Shown here piece by piece: positions 25,479 through 34,288 of a DNA stretch of 64,000 nt. The stretch spans positions 1 through 64,000 of the forward strand of contig NZ_JAPNLH010000003.1 of the NCBI RefSeq assembly GCF_026627425.1, given 5' to 3'. This DNA is from Arthrobacter endolithicus. GTDB taxonomy: Bacteria; Actinomycetota; Actinomycetes; Actinomycetales; Micrococcaceae. Both the position numbers and the translations under genes were made by a program. The stretch's first letter is position 1. Each line of letters begins with the position of its first letter. The notes beneath the pieces were generated by a model. That model saw only the letters and a program-made list of their open reading frames with translations. It was not told where the DNA came from and made no database searches.

Positions 25479-26417
25479 ATGCCGTTCTCCCCCAAGCTGT
25501 CCGCCAAGATCCTCACGGTTGCCGCCGTGGCGGCACTAGCGCTCACCGGCTGCACCACCGCTTCGCAGTCCGGTGCCGGCGCTCCCTCCGGGGCGTCCGG
25601 TTCGGCGAGCTTTGACCCCTCCGTCGTCAAAAAAGACGACGCCCTGGCAGCGGCCGTTCCCGCCTCGATCAAGAGCAAGGGCACGCTGACCGTTGGTTCG
25701 GATACCTCCTATGCTCCCGCGGAGTTCCTGGGCGGGTCGGACGGGCAGACGCCGCAGGGCTACGACGTCGATCTCGCCAAAGCAATCGGCGCAACCCTCG
25801 GGATGCCGGTCAAGGTGCAGACTGCGGAGTTCACCAGCATCCTGCCGGCGCTCGGCGCCAAGTACGACCTGGGCATGTCGTCCTTCACGATCACTCCCGA
25901 ACGCTCACAGGCCGTGAATTTCGTCAGCTACTTCAACGCCGGGGTGCTGTGGGCAGTCCAAAAGGGCAACCCCAAGCACATCTCGCTCGATGACATCTGC
26001 GGCAAGACCGTAGGAGTCCAGACCGGCACGGTGGAGGAGGACCCGGATGTTTCGGGACGCTCCAAGAAGTGCACCGATGCGGGCAAGCCGGCGATCACCA
26101 TTGTCACCTTGAAAAACCAGACCGATGTCACCACGCGCCTGGTTAACGGCAGCATTGATGTGATGTCCGCCGACTCCCCCATCATCGGCTACGCACTCGC
26201 CCAGACCGGCGACAAGCTGGAGACACTCGGGGACGTCTACGACGCCGCCCCGCAGGGCATCGCGATTGCCAAATCCGATACTGCCTTCGCGGATTTGATC
26301 GGCAAGGTCATGAACAAGCTCATCGACGATGGTGACTACAAAAAGATCCTGGACGGTTGGAACAACAGCAAGGGCGCGCTGACCAAGGCCGAGGTAAATC
26401 CGAAGGTGGGCAGTTGA
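25479..26417 (+). CDS. Amino-acid ABC transporter binding lipoprotein
   Basis: 312 aa, family 3 binding protein. Signal peptide with lipobox LALTGC; mature part GTLTVGSDTSYAPAEFLG, GYDVDLAKAIGATLG, FTSILPALGAKYDL. It is a close paralogue of the orphan lipoprotein at 9597-10523; even the LALTGCTTASQ junction is identical. AAAGGG precedes the ATG. It is followed by its permease and ATPase genes, making a complete importer of polar amino acids; the ligand is not evident. Confidence 0.9.
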   Translation: MPFSPKLSAKILTVAAVAALALTGCTTASQSGAGAPSGASGSASFDPSVVKKDDALAAAVPASIKSKGTLTVGSDTSYAPAEFLGGSDGQTPQGYDVDLAKAIGATLGMPVKVQTAEFTSILPALGAKYDLGMSSFTITPERSQAVNFVSYFNAGVLWAVQKGNPKHISLDDICGKTVGVQTGTVEEDPDVSGRSKKCTDAGKPAITIVTLKNQTDVTTRLVNGSIDVMSADSPIIGYALAQTGDKLETLGDVYDAAPQGIAIAKSDTAFADLIGKVMNKLIDDGDYKKILDGWNNSKGALTKAEVNPKVGS

Positions 26418-26458
26418 GCGGCTCGGCACCCAGCAGCACCGGAACAAGGAAAAACGGC

Positions 26459-27415
26459 ATGACTGCATTAGCTAATAAACGCACCGAGGGCCCGGACTTG
26501 ATCAAAGCCGTCCCGGTGCGGCATCCCGGCCGGTGGGTCGGCGGCGTCATCATCGCGCTTTGCCTGTTCCTGCTGGTGCAGTCCCTGGTGACCAACCAGA
26601 ACTTCCACTGGGACACGGTGGGCACGTACCTGATGGACGTGCTGGTCATTCAGGGCATCGGCTGGACCCTGCTGTTGACGGTACTGTCGATGGTGCTGGC
26701 CATTGTGCTGGCCATCATCCTGGCGTTCATGCGGCAGTCGGACAACCCGCTGTTCCGGTATATCAGCTGGGTCTGGGTCTGGTTCTTCCGTGGAACTCCC
26801 GTTTACACGCAGCTGGTTTTCTGGGGCCTCGTCGCGGTGCTGTATCCAAAGATTGCTGCCGGCGTTCCCTGGGGACCGGAGCTCTTCAGCTTCAACACCC
26901 AGGACCTGATTCGGCCTTTCCTGGCCGCCATGCTCGGTCTGGGGCTCAATGAGTCCGCCTACCTTGCGGAAATCTTCCGGGCCGGTCTGAAGTCAGTGGA
27001 TGCCGGGCAGATGGAAGCAGCAGAGGCGCTTGGGATGCGCAGATCCAAAGTCATGTGGCGGATCATTCTGCCCCAGGCCATGCGCGTGATTGTCCCGCCC
27101 ACCGGCAACGAGACCATCGGCATGCTCAAGACCACGTCGCTGGTGCTGGCGGTGCCGTTCACCTTGGATCTGACGTTCGTGACCAGTTCTATTGCCAACC
27201 GCATCTACCTGCCCATCCCGCTGCTGATCGTGGCGGCCTTCTGGTATCTGGTGATCACCAGCGTGCTCATGGTGGGCCAGCACTTCATTGAACGCCACTA
27301 CGGAAAGGGCGTGGACAATCTGGTGCCCGCTCCCGTGAAAGCGACCCAGGCAGTGACAGCTGCCCACACCACGCCGGAAGCGGCGGCAGCGACGGAAGAA
27401 GGTGGCCACGTATGA
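26459..27415 (+). CDS. Polar amino-acid ABC transporter permease
   Basis: 318 aa, HisM/GlnP type. Five or so helices; EAA loop [36 protein letters not shown] is typical of the family. AAGGA lies nine bases before ATG 26459, which fixes the start; the frame remains open upstream. A ~30-residue N-terminal extension precedes the first helix, and a polar Ala/Thr tail follows the last. The stop overlaps the ATPase start (ATGA). Confidence 0.9.
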   Translation: MTALANKRTEGPDLIKAVPVRHPGRWVGGVIIALCLFLLVQSLVTNQNFHWDTVGTYLMDVLVIQGIGWTLLLTVLSMVLAIVLAIILAFMRQSDNPLFRYISWVWVWFFRGTPVYTQLVFWGLVAVLYPKIAAGVPWGPELFSFNTQDLIRPFLAAMLGLGLNESAYLAEIFRAGLKSVDAGQMEAAEALGMRRSKVMWRIILPQAMRVIVPPTGNETIGMLKTTSLVLAVPFTLDLTFVTSSIANRIYLPIPLLIVAAFWYLVITSVLMVGQHFIERHYGKGVDNLVPAPVKATQAVTAAHTTPEAAAATEEGGHV

Positions 27416-28239
27416 GCACCCCGATGAATGACATTACCGATCCGCAGGCCGCCGGGACCCGGGCTGATTCCTTGGCCGGCAACCCGCTGGTCCGGGTTCA
27501 GGACGTGCACAAGTTCTTCGGCAGCCACCATGTGCTCTGCGGCATCGACATGACTATCCGGGAGGGAGAGGTCTCCGTCATTATCGGCCCCTCCGGGTCG
27601 GGAAAATCCACCCTGCTGCGCTGTGTCAACATGCTCGAAACCATCAGCGCCGGCCGCATCTACGTGCGCGAGGACCTGATCGGTTTCAAGGACATCAAGG
27701 GCCAGCTGCATGACCTGACGCCCAAACAGGTTGCCTTCCAGCGCCGGGACATTGGCATGGTGTTCCAGCGGTTCAACCTCTTCCCGCACCGGACCGCCCT
27801 GCAGAACATCATCGAGGCGCCCACGCAGGTCAAGCGGGTCAGTAAAGCATCTGCGCGGACCAAGGCCATGGAACTGCTGGACCGCGTGGGGCTGGCGGAC
27901 CACGCCGATCACTACCCTGCCCAGCTCTCCGGCGGCCAGCAGCAACGGGTTGCCATTGCCCGCGCCCTCGCGATGGAACCGGAGCTAATGCTCTTTGATG
28001 AGCCCACCTCAGCGCTGGATCCGGAGCTGGTGGGAGACGTGCTCAACGTGATGAAGGATCTGGCGAAGTCCGGCATGACCATGATCGTGGTCACGCACGA
28101 GATCGGCTTTGCCCGCGAGGTGGGAGACACGCTGACGTTCATGGACGCCGGCGTTGTGGTGGAAAGCGGAGATCCGCGTGAGCTGATCGCCAACCCGCAA
28201 CATGCCCGCACCAAGGAGTTCCTCAGCCGGGTACTCTAG
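27412..28239 (+). CDS. Polar amino-acid ABC transporter ATP-binding protein (GlnQ type)
   Basis: 275 aa. Walker [11 protein letters not shown]-loop [11 protein letters not shown], signature LSGGQQQR, Walker [15 protein letters not shown] and H-loop VTHEIGFA are all present. About 25 extra residues precede the domain. It energises the importer formed with the two preceding genes and possibly also serves the orphan binding protein at 9.6 kb. Confidence 0.92.
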   Translation: MSTPMNDITDPQAAGTRADSLAGNPLVRVQDVHKFFGSHHVLCGIDMTIREGEVSVIIGPSGSGKSTLLRCVNMLETISAGRIYVREDLIGFKDIKGQLHDLTPKQVAFQRRDIGMVFQRFNLFPHRTALQNIIEAPTQVKRVSKASARTKAMELLDRVGLADHADHYPAQLSGGQQQRVAIARALAMEPELMLFDEPTSALDPELVGDVLNVMKDLAKSGMTMIVVTHEIGFAREVGDTLTFMDAGVVVESGDPRELIANPQHARTKEFLSRVL

Positions 28240-28260
28240 AGCCGGTGCCCGCCCCGCCGG

Positions 28261-30030
28261 TCAGCTTCGCGGCAGGATCGGCGCCACTTTCAGCGCCACG
28301 GCCCGTGCGAGACTTTCCTGCAGGCTGCGCAGCCCGGCCCGGTCCGCCCGCACTTCCAGCAGGGAGCGCCCGCGGACCGGCTCGGCCAGCGCTGCGGTGA
28401 GCTCCGCCTTCGTACGGACGCTGCGATGCGTTAGGCCGTACCCGGCCGCAAGGGCCGCAAGATCGGCGGTGTGCGGCGTGCCAAAGAGGCGTTCGACGGC
28501 GGCGGCGTAGTCCGTGCGGCCGGCGAGAATGCCGTGCTCCAGGGTACTGAAAATCCCACCCCCGCCATCGTTGAGCACCACCAGCTGCAGATCCGGTTCG
28601 GCCTCGCCGGTCCCCAGCAGCAGCGCGCCGACATCGTGCAAGAAGGTCAGATCGCCGAGCAGTATCCGAGTCGGGGCTCCGCTGGCGAGCGCAACTCCAG
28701 TGCCGGTGGAAATGGTGCCGTCGATGCCCGCCAGACCCCGGTTGGCAAAAACCGGCACCTGCTCCGATCCCGGACGGCCCGCAAGATCCACGTCGCGGAT
28801 GGGATTGGACGAGCCCAGCACCAGGTTGCCCTGCGTTTGCTTCCACACAGCCCGCGCTACATGCAGCCCGGTAAGCGGCGGCAACCCGGTCCCAGGTGCC
28901 GGACCGGCAAGCACTTCCTCCAGCGCCGCCTCAGCACCAAGGGCGGCAAGGCGCCAGGTTTCCAGCCAGCCGGCGGGGCCGCTGCCGGCAAAATCGCGCA
29001 GGTCGTCCCATTCTGTAAGCACCAGTTCGGTGCGCCGCCCCGGCTCAAACCAGGCCACCGGCCGGGGCAGATACAGCGCCCGCGCAATGTCCGTGCGGGC
29101 CAGCAGTGCGGCCACCGGTCTGGAGAGCGTTGGCCGGCCAAAGACCACCACGCGATCGATGGGTTCCGCCGAATCCGGCCCAAAATGCGCCAGCAGCAGG
29201 CGGTAGGGGCCCACCGCGTTCGGTCCAAAGCGGGCGTTCGACGACGGCTCGGCCAGCAGCGGCAGGCCCAGAGTACGGGCAAAATACTCCGCGGACGGAC
29301 CCCCACCGTGTCCGGCGACCACGACGGTTCGACGAGCGGTACCGGTCCGAACCGCTGCCGGCGTTGCCGCCGCCGCGTTAGAAGTCGGCAGCCAGTTCCC
29401 CTTCGCCTCCGCCGGGCCGCTGCCCGCCACAGGCTCCGCTGGAGTCCGGTATCGGGGTTGTTCCCAGTCGCTGCCGTCCAGCGCGGGGGTCAACGGATCG
29501 CGGAAGGCGAGGTTGAGCTGCACCGGGCCTGCCGGCGTGCCCGGAAGCCTGCCCTGGGCCGCGCTCAACGCCGTGCCGATCGCCGCCGTCGGGTCCGTTC
29601 CGGCGGCAACATCGGCCGCGAAACGGACATGCTCGCCGAAGAGGTCAAACTGGACCGTAGTCTGGTTGGCGCCGGTCCCCCGCAGCTCCTCCGGGCGGTC
29701 CGCGGAAAGCACCAGCAACGGAACGGCGGCGTGATCGGCTTCCATCACGGCGGGCAGCAGATTCCCCACTGCCGTGCCGGAGGTGGTCAGCACCGCCGCC
29801 GGTCCATCGCTGCCAAGGGCCAGGCCCAGTGCCGTGAACCCGGCCACCCGCTCATCAATGCGAACGTGCAGCCGGAGCAGGCCCGCTGCTTCGGCCTCCG
29901 CCAGCGCGTAGGACATCGGCGCGCTGCGGGAACCCGGCGCCAGCACCACTTGGCGCACTCCCCCGGCCACCAGGGCGCATACTGCAAGCCGGGCCGCATC
30001 CATCGAGCTAAAAGAAGTCACAGCAACCAT
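28261..30030 (-). CDS. menD: SEPHCHC synthase (MenD)
   Basis: 589 aa, thiamine-diphosphate enzyme joining isochorismate and 2-oxoglutarate. N-terminal VLAPGSRSAPMSYALAEAE and HVRIDERVAGFTALGLA are MenD hallmarks; LLVLSADRPEELRGTGANQT follows, and the C-terminal ThDP/Mg site is in LGDLTFLHDVGALLL with LVVLNDGGGGIFSTLE. It lies 27 bp after menC on the same strand, so menC-menD is an operon converging on the ABC transporter genes. Confidence 0.93.
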   Translation of the reverse strand: MVAVTSFSSMDAARLAVCALVAGGVRQVVLAPGSRSAPMSYALAEAEAAGLLRLHVRIDERVAGFTALGLALGSDGPAAVLTTSGTAVGNLLPAVMEADHAAVPLLVLSADRPEELRGTGANQTTVQFDLFGEHVRFAADVAAGTDPTAAIGTALSAAQGRLPGTPAGPVQLNLAFRDPLTPALDGSDWEQPRYRTPAEPVAGSGPAEAKGNWLPTSNAAAATPAAVRTGTARRTVVVAGHGGGPSAEYFARTLGLPLLAEPSSNARFGPNAVGPYRLLLAHFGPDSAEPIDRVVVFGRPTLSRPVAALLARTDIARALYLPRPVAWFEPGRRTELVLTEWDDLRDFAGSGPAGWLETWRLAALGAEAALEEVLAGPAPGTGLPPLTGLHVARAVWKQTQGNLVLGSSNPIRDVDLAGRPGSEQVPVFANRGLAGIDGTISTGTGVALASGAPTRILLGDLTFLHDVGALLLGTGEAEPDLQLVVLNDGGGGIFSTLEHGILAGRTDYAAAVERLFGTPHTADLAALAAGYGLTHRSVRTKAELTAALAEPVRGRSLLEVRADRAGLRSLQESLARAVALKVAPILPRS

Positions 30031-30057
30031 CTAACCTCATCCTCCGGCGCTGGAGAT

Positions 30058-31062
30058 TTACTCACCGCGTGCCTCTGCGGCCAGCACCGCATGGCTGCGC
30101 CGCAGTCGCTCCAGCCACCAGGCCCGGCGCTGCCCGGAAACCGCGTACCGCTCGAGCAGATCCGGCTCCGCGGCCACGTCCCTGACGGCGATATGCCCGC
30201 CCGCTGCGACCAAAGGATCCCGCACCACGTCCCCGGCAAACAGGGACACCGTCCCCAACCCGCAGGCATACGGCAGCTCAGGCAGCGCGGCGGCCAGCGC
30301 CACCCCGGCCCTAATCCCCACCGAGCTATCCAGCGCGGAGCTCACCACCGCGGGCAGGCCTGCTGCTGCGACGATTTTCAGCGCGCGCCGGACTCCGCGC
30401 AGCGGGGCGACCTTGATAATGATCAGATCGGCCGCACCGGCGCGGGCGACGGCCAGCGGGTCCGTTTCCTTGCGCACACTTTCATCGGCGGCAATCAATA
30501 CCGGCACCCGTCGCGCGGCCAACGTCCGCCGGACGGCTGCCAGGGCGGCAATGTCCGGTACCGGCTGCTCGGCGTACTCCAACTCGAAATCGGCAAGTCG
30601 CGTCAACGCCGGTACGGCCTGCGCCACGGACCAGCCGCCATTGGCATCGACCCTGATGGCCGCGGCAGGCAGCGCCGCACGGACGGCCGAAACCCGGGCA
30701 ACGTCGTCGTCTAATGTTTGCCCGGGCTCCGCTACCTTGACCTTGACGGCCACGGTGGTGTCAAACGAGGCGAGTATTTCCGGGACGCGGACGGCAGGCA
30801 CCGCCGGGACCGTTGCGTTCACGGGAATCAGGGTGCGCCGAGGTTCGGGAAAGCCCTGCCAGCCCGCCTCGATGGCAGCCGCCAGCCAGCGCGCCGATTC
30901 GGCGTCGTCGTACTCGGTAAAGGGGGAAAATTCAGACCAACCGCGGGGTCCGTCCAGGAGCAGAATCTCACGCGCCACGATGCCGCGGAACCTCACCCGC
31001 ATAGGCAGCACCACCACATGAGTTGCCGCAATGAGCTCATCTAGATCGGGCAACGGGAGCAT
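30058..31062 (-). CDS. menC: o-Succinylbenzoate synthase
   Basis: 334 aa, enolase superfamily. Catalytic Lys in the VKVKVAEPG segment; metal ligands in RVDANGGWS, ELEYAEQPV and LIAADESVRKE; the second catalytic Lys in DLIIIKVAPLRGV. It dehydrates SHCHC to o-succinylbenzoate. First gene of menC-menD; TAGAGT lies six bases before the ATG, so probably leaderless. menA, menB and menE are not in the window. Confidence 0.92.
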   Translation of the reverse strand: MLPLPDLDELIAATHVVVLPMRVRFRGIVAREILLLDGPRGWSEFSPFTEYDDAESARWLAAAIEAGWQGFPEPRRTLIPVNATVPAVPAVRVPEILASFDTTVAVKVKVAEPGQTLDDDVARVSAVRAALPAAAIRVDANGGWSVAQAVPALTRLADFELEYAEQPVPDIAALAAVRRTLAARRVPVLIAADESVRKETDPLAVARAGAADLIIIKVAPLRGVRRALKIVAAAGLPAVVSSALDSSVGIRAGVALAAALPELPYACGLGTVSLFAGDVVRDPLVAAGGHIAVRDVAAEPDLLERYAVSGQRRAWWLERLRRSHAVLAAEARGE

Positions 31063-31068
31063 TTACCC

Positions 31069-31074
31069 ACTCTA
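31069..31074 (-). promoter_or_regulatory. -10 of menC-menD
   Basis: TAGAGT on the minus strand is separated by six bases from the menC ATG at 31062; leaderless geometry. Confidence 0.4.
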
Positions 31075-31158
31075 GCTTCTGGCTTCCACCCGAATAGCCC
31101 CGGTATGCGGCCGGGAACGCGGCCGGTCCTGTCAGGAATGTGTGGGAGCCTAGAGGGG

Positions 31159-32079
31159 ATGAGATCGAGCTCCCCGGCCCCGACGAAAAATCGGCGGCCC
31201 CCGCAGGCGGCCCAGCACCCCGGCTATTTTTGGCTGGCGGCCGCGATCTCGGTAATGGCCACCATCGCCACCTACCTGTTCTACGTCCGCACCACCACCG
31301 GGCAGTATATTGACGAATCCGCCCTGAATGAGGCCGCGCGGGCCCAGGCCTGGATCGGGACGCCGATCGCCAGCTTCCTCGATGCCCTGCCCGTTACCTC
31401 GGTGGTGATCGCCGCCGTCGTTGTGCTCTTCGTGACCCTGGCCCGGCGCCGCTGGCTGTCCGCCGGGATCGCGGTGGCCGCGATGATCGCGGCCAACCTG
31501 TGCACGCAGTTGATTAAGTCATCACTGCCGGACCGTCCGGACCGTGGCGTGCTGACGCTCGGGCTGAACTCGCTGCCCTCGGGGCACAGCACTCTGGCAG
31601 CCTCCTCCGCCGCGGCTGTCTTTCTGGTCGTATCGCCGCGGTGGCGCCCGGTGGTGGCATTTTTTGGGGGCAGCTACGCGGTGTTTGCCGGCATAGCGAC
31701 CCTGATCAACCAATGGCACCGGCCCGCCGATGTGATCACCGCCTTTTTGGTCGTCGCTTGCTGGACCGCGTTGGCCGGGCTGGCGGTCATGCGCGCAGGC
31801 TCGAGTTGGAACGTCTGGGACGGCTACGGCGAACACTGGGCTGCCTCCCGGCTGTGGCCATTCCTGTCGGTGCTCGTGGGAATGCTGGCCGCAGCCCTGG
31901 CCGTCGTGGTGCTGCGCGGGATCACACCCCCCGGCGGGAGCAGGGTCAGCACCACGGACTATTTCTGGACCGGCGTGGCCCTGATCGTGGCCACCGGCTA
32001 CCTGCTCACCGTGGCCGGGACCCTCCTGTTCGGAATGGAAGCCCCCCGCCGACGGCATTCGCGCAGGCCTAAAACCTAA
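31159..32079 (+). CDS. PAP2 superfamily membrane phosphatase
   Basis: About 306 aa, six hydrophobic segments. The phosphatase signature is complete: KSSLPDRPD (motif 1), LPSGHSTLAASS (motif 2) and NQWHRPADVITAF (motif 3, catalytic His and Asp). Likely substrates are undecaprenyl diphosphate or phosphatidate-type lipids at the outer face of the membrane. Start unclear: ATG 31159 has GAGG very close; ATGs at 31138 and 31105 are in frame. A Pro/Arg-rich tail ends the protein. Confidence 0.83.
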   Translation: MRSSSPAPTKNRRPPQAAQHPGYFWLAAAISVMATIATYLFYVRTTTGQYIDESALNEAARAQAWIGTPIASFLDALPVTSVVIAAVVVLFVTLARRRWLSAGIAVAAMIAANLCTQLIKSSLPDRPDRGVLTLGLNSLPSGHSTLAASSAAAVFLVVSPRWRPVVAFFGGSYAVFAGIATLINQWHRPADVITAFLVVACWTALAGLAVMRAGSSWNVWDGYGEHWAASRLWPFLSVLVGMLAAALAVVVLRGITPPGGSRVSTTDYFWTGVALIVATGYLLTVAGTLLFGMEAPRRRHSRRPKT

Positions 32080-32089
32080 GGCCAAAGGT

Positions 32090-33322
32090 CTAAGGCCTGA
32101 TCTGCCGCTGCGCCGCGGAACCGGCATCCGGGGCGTTGCGGGGAATCCAGTACCACAGGGCCGCTGCCGCGACCATTCCGAGAACACCGGTGGCAGCGAT
32201 ACCGACGGCGAGCGCGGCAATCGCCGTCAGCCCGGCCAGGAGGGCCGGGCCGCCCGAGCTTCCCACATCCGAGAGGAAGCGCCAAATGCCCAAAAACTGT
32301 GCGCGGCCGCGCGAAGGCGAGTAATCAGCGCCCAACGTCATGATCATTCCTGATCCGATTCCGTTGCCAAAACCGATCAGCAAGGACACCAGCAGCAGGG
32401 ATCCGACGCCCACTGTCAGCGGCATGAGCAGCAGGGCAACGCCCATTAGGGACATCGACGGGACTGCCACCCAGGTTCTGCCTTTGCGGTCCATCACCTT
32501 TCCGGCCGGATAAAAAACCAGCATGTCAATGGCCCCGGACAGCCCGTAAACTAATGAGGTCGTTGCGGCGTCAAGACCCAAATGCTCCGCCCACAGCGGG
32601 ATTACCGCCTGGCGAGAGGCTCGGACAGCGCTCACCAGCAAGACCCCCAGCCCCACAGTGAGAAGGACCCTCCGATGGCTCACCAACAGCGAACGGACGC
32701 CCGCGGGTCGCGCTGCGGCAGGACCGGTGCGTTCAGCAACAGTGTGCACTAGGTCCGGAAGTGTCCACGCCACGGCTCCGGCGGCCAGCACTGCCGCGGC
32801 TCCGACCCAATACGCCCCGGACAGACCAAGCATCCCGATCGCCAGGGCACCGGCGAAGGGTCCGGCAAATACGCCGATCCGCATTACACCGCCGAGGGTG
32901 GACATGGCCCGGGCCCGGAACTGGACCGGGACGGCCTCGGTGAGATAGCTCTGCCGCGCCAAGTTGAAAACAGCCGATGCTGCGCCAATCATGAGGATTC
33001 CCGCGGAGAACACCCAGATGTTCGGCGCCTCCGCGCAGCACACCATAGCGGTCATGCTCAGGGCAGCCGCCACAATAATTGCCCGTCGTTCACCGTATTT
33101 CGCGGTCAGCAGCGACGCAGGAATATTGCACAGTAAGGACCCTATGCCCAGCAAGGTCACGATCAGGGCCGCCGCCGCTACCGAGGCACCCAGCGAACGC
33201 GAACTCAAGGCAATGACGGGCAGGATTGCGCCTTCACCGAGGCCAAAAAGGAGCGACGGGCCGAAGGCCGGGATGGCGATCTTGCGCAGGTTCAGTTGGC
33301 CTGCGTTATCTTTTTCGCTCAC
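32090..33322 (-). CDS. MFS transporter
   Basis: 410 aa with twelve hydrophobic segments. The motif-A-like loop KYGERRAIIV follows helix 2, and a second DRKGRTWVAV lies between helices 8 and 9. Probably a drug or metabolite exporter of the DHA1 type; the substrate is unknown. The start is GTG 33322, six bases after TAGAGT (leaderless). It could also be read from the bkd operon through the metallo-hydrolase gene 65 bp upstream. Confidence 0.8.
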   Translation of the reverse strand: MSEKDNAGQLNLRKIAIPAFGPSLLFGLGEGAILPVIALSSRSLGASVAAAALIVTLLGIGSLLCNIPASLLTAKYGERRAIIVAAALSMTAMVCCAEAPNIWVFSAGILMIGAASAVFNLARQSYLTEAVPVQFRARAMSTLGGVMRIGVFAGPFAGALAIGMLGLSGAYWVGAAAVLAAGAVAWTLPDLVHTVAERTGPAAARPAGVRSLLVSHRRVLLTVGLGVLLVSAVRASRQAVIPLWAEHLGLDAATTSLVYGLSGAIDMLVFYPAGKVMDRKGRTWVAVPSMSLMGVALLLMPLTVGVGSLLLVSLLIGFGNGIGSGMIMTLGADYSPSRGRAQFLGIWRFLSDVGSSGGPALLAGLTAIAALAVGIAATGVLGMVAAAALWYWIPRNAPDAGSAAQRQIRP

Positions 33323-33328
33323 CCCGCA

Positions 33329-33334
33329 ACTCTA
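33329..33334 (-). promoter_or_regulatory. -10 of the MFS transporter gene
   Basis: TAGAGT on the minus strand, six bases before GTG 33322; same hexamer and spacing as menC. Confidence 0.4.
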
Positions 33335-33387
33335 GACTCCCCCGAACACCGGCGAAATTCCGTCGACGGGCTCCGGCTACGGGCTGG

Positions 33388-34218
33388 TTACGCGCTGGTT
33401 TCCTGTAGGCGCTTTATGAACCATCTGGATTGATCCGGCCCATAGGGCAGAATCGGGATGGCTTTGGTGGCCAGGTCCGGCATCTCCCGACTGGCCTGCC
33501 GGGCCTGCCGGACCGCCGTTGTCATGGTGTCTGCCATCACGCGGACAAAATTGTCGCTGACCGGAAGTCCGTGTCCAGGGACCAGGAATTCGTAGCGGCC
33601 CCGCAGTGCCGACAGCTGACGCAGCGTGTTGGCCCAGTCCGCGGGATACGAGTCTTCGAAAGAGGGATGGGCACCCTGTTCCACCAGATCACCGGCAAAA
33701 AGTGCACTCTCCGCCCCCACCAAAAGGTCACCATCGGTATGGCCGCGTCCCAGATAGAACAACGTGGCGACGCGGCCGCCCAGATCGATGAGCACCGGTT
33801 GGTCTTTCACCGTCGCGGTAGGTAGCACCATCATCGAGTTTGGGCCCTCGCCCGCCGCCATTTCCGGCTCTGCCGCGGCTGCGTCAGAGCCGGCGGGGCT
33901 TAGCACGGCACGCTGGGACTCGGAGGATTCCGCCATCTCCCGTACGGCGTTTTCGTGCGCCCAGAAATCCGTGACGCCTGCCGCTGCGAACACGGCATTG
34001 CCGAAGTAGTGGTCAAAATGCGCGTGCGTGTTGACCACTGTCAGCGGCAGGTCCGTTAGTTCGCGGACTGCCGCCAAAATCTCCGCTCCCTGCCGGGGCC
34101 CGCATCCGGTGTCAATCACCAGTGCCCTGTCCCGCCCGATCACCAGCCCGGTGTTCAGCAGTGCCCCTGCCGTACTGAGCACATAGTTTCCTGCACCGAC
34201 ATCCCGCCACTGCGCCAT
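33388..34218 (-). CDS. MBL-fold metallo-hydrolase
   Basis: 276 aa. The metal-binding motif NTHAHFDHYFGN (HxHxDH, about residues 60-70), FYLGRGHTDGD and PGHGLPVSDN supply the usual ligands. It resembles glyoxalase II/quinoprotein-relay-like hydrolases; the substrate is unknown. GGGGAG lies five bases before the ATG. It begins 70 bp after bkdC on the same strand and may be the fourth cistron of that operon. Confidence 0.82.
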   Translation of the reverse strand: MAQWRDVGAGNYVLSTAGALLNTGLVIGRDRALVIDTGCGPRQGAEILAAVRELTDLPLTVVNTHAHFDHYFGNAVFAAAGVTDFWAHENAVREMAESSESQRAVLSPAGSDAAAAEPEMAAGEGPNSMMVLPTATVKDQPVLIDLGGRVATLFYLGRGHTDGDLLVGAESALFAGDLVEQGAHPSFEDSYPADWANTLRQLSALRGRYEFLVPGHGLPVSDNFVRVMADTMTTAVRQARQASREMPDLATKAIPILPYGPDQSRWFIKRLQETSA

Positions 34219-34288
34219 GAATCTCCCCGTTTTTTTGCACTAACTTCCTTGTAGCCCAGCCTATTCCAGTGGCACGGTAATGCCGGCC

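Noticed and set aside
28471-30714. A 747-codon open frame on the plus strand opposite menD and menC
   Set aside because: It lies entirely antisense to two clear enzymes with intact motifs, has biased Arg/Gly/Gln composition and no recognisable domain; it is a high-GC shadow frame.
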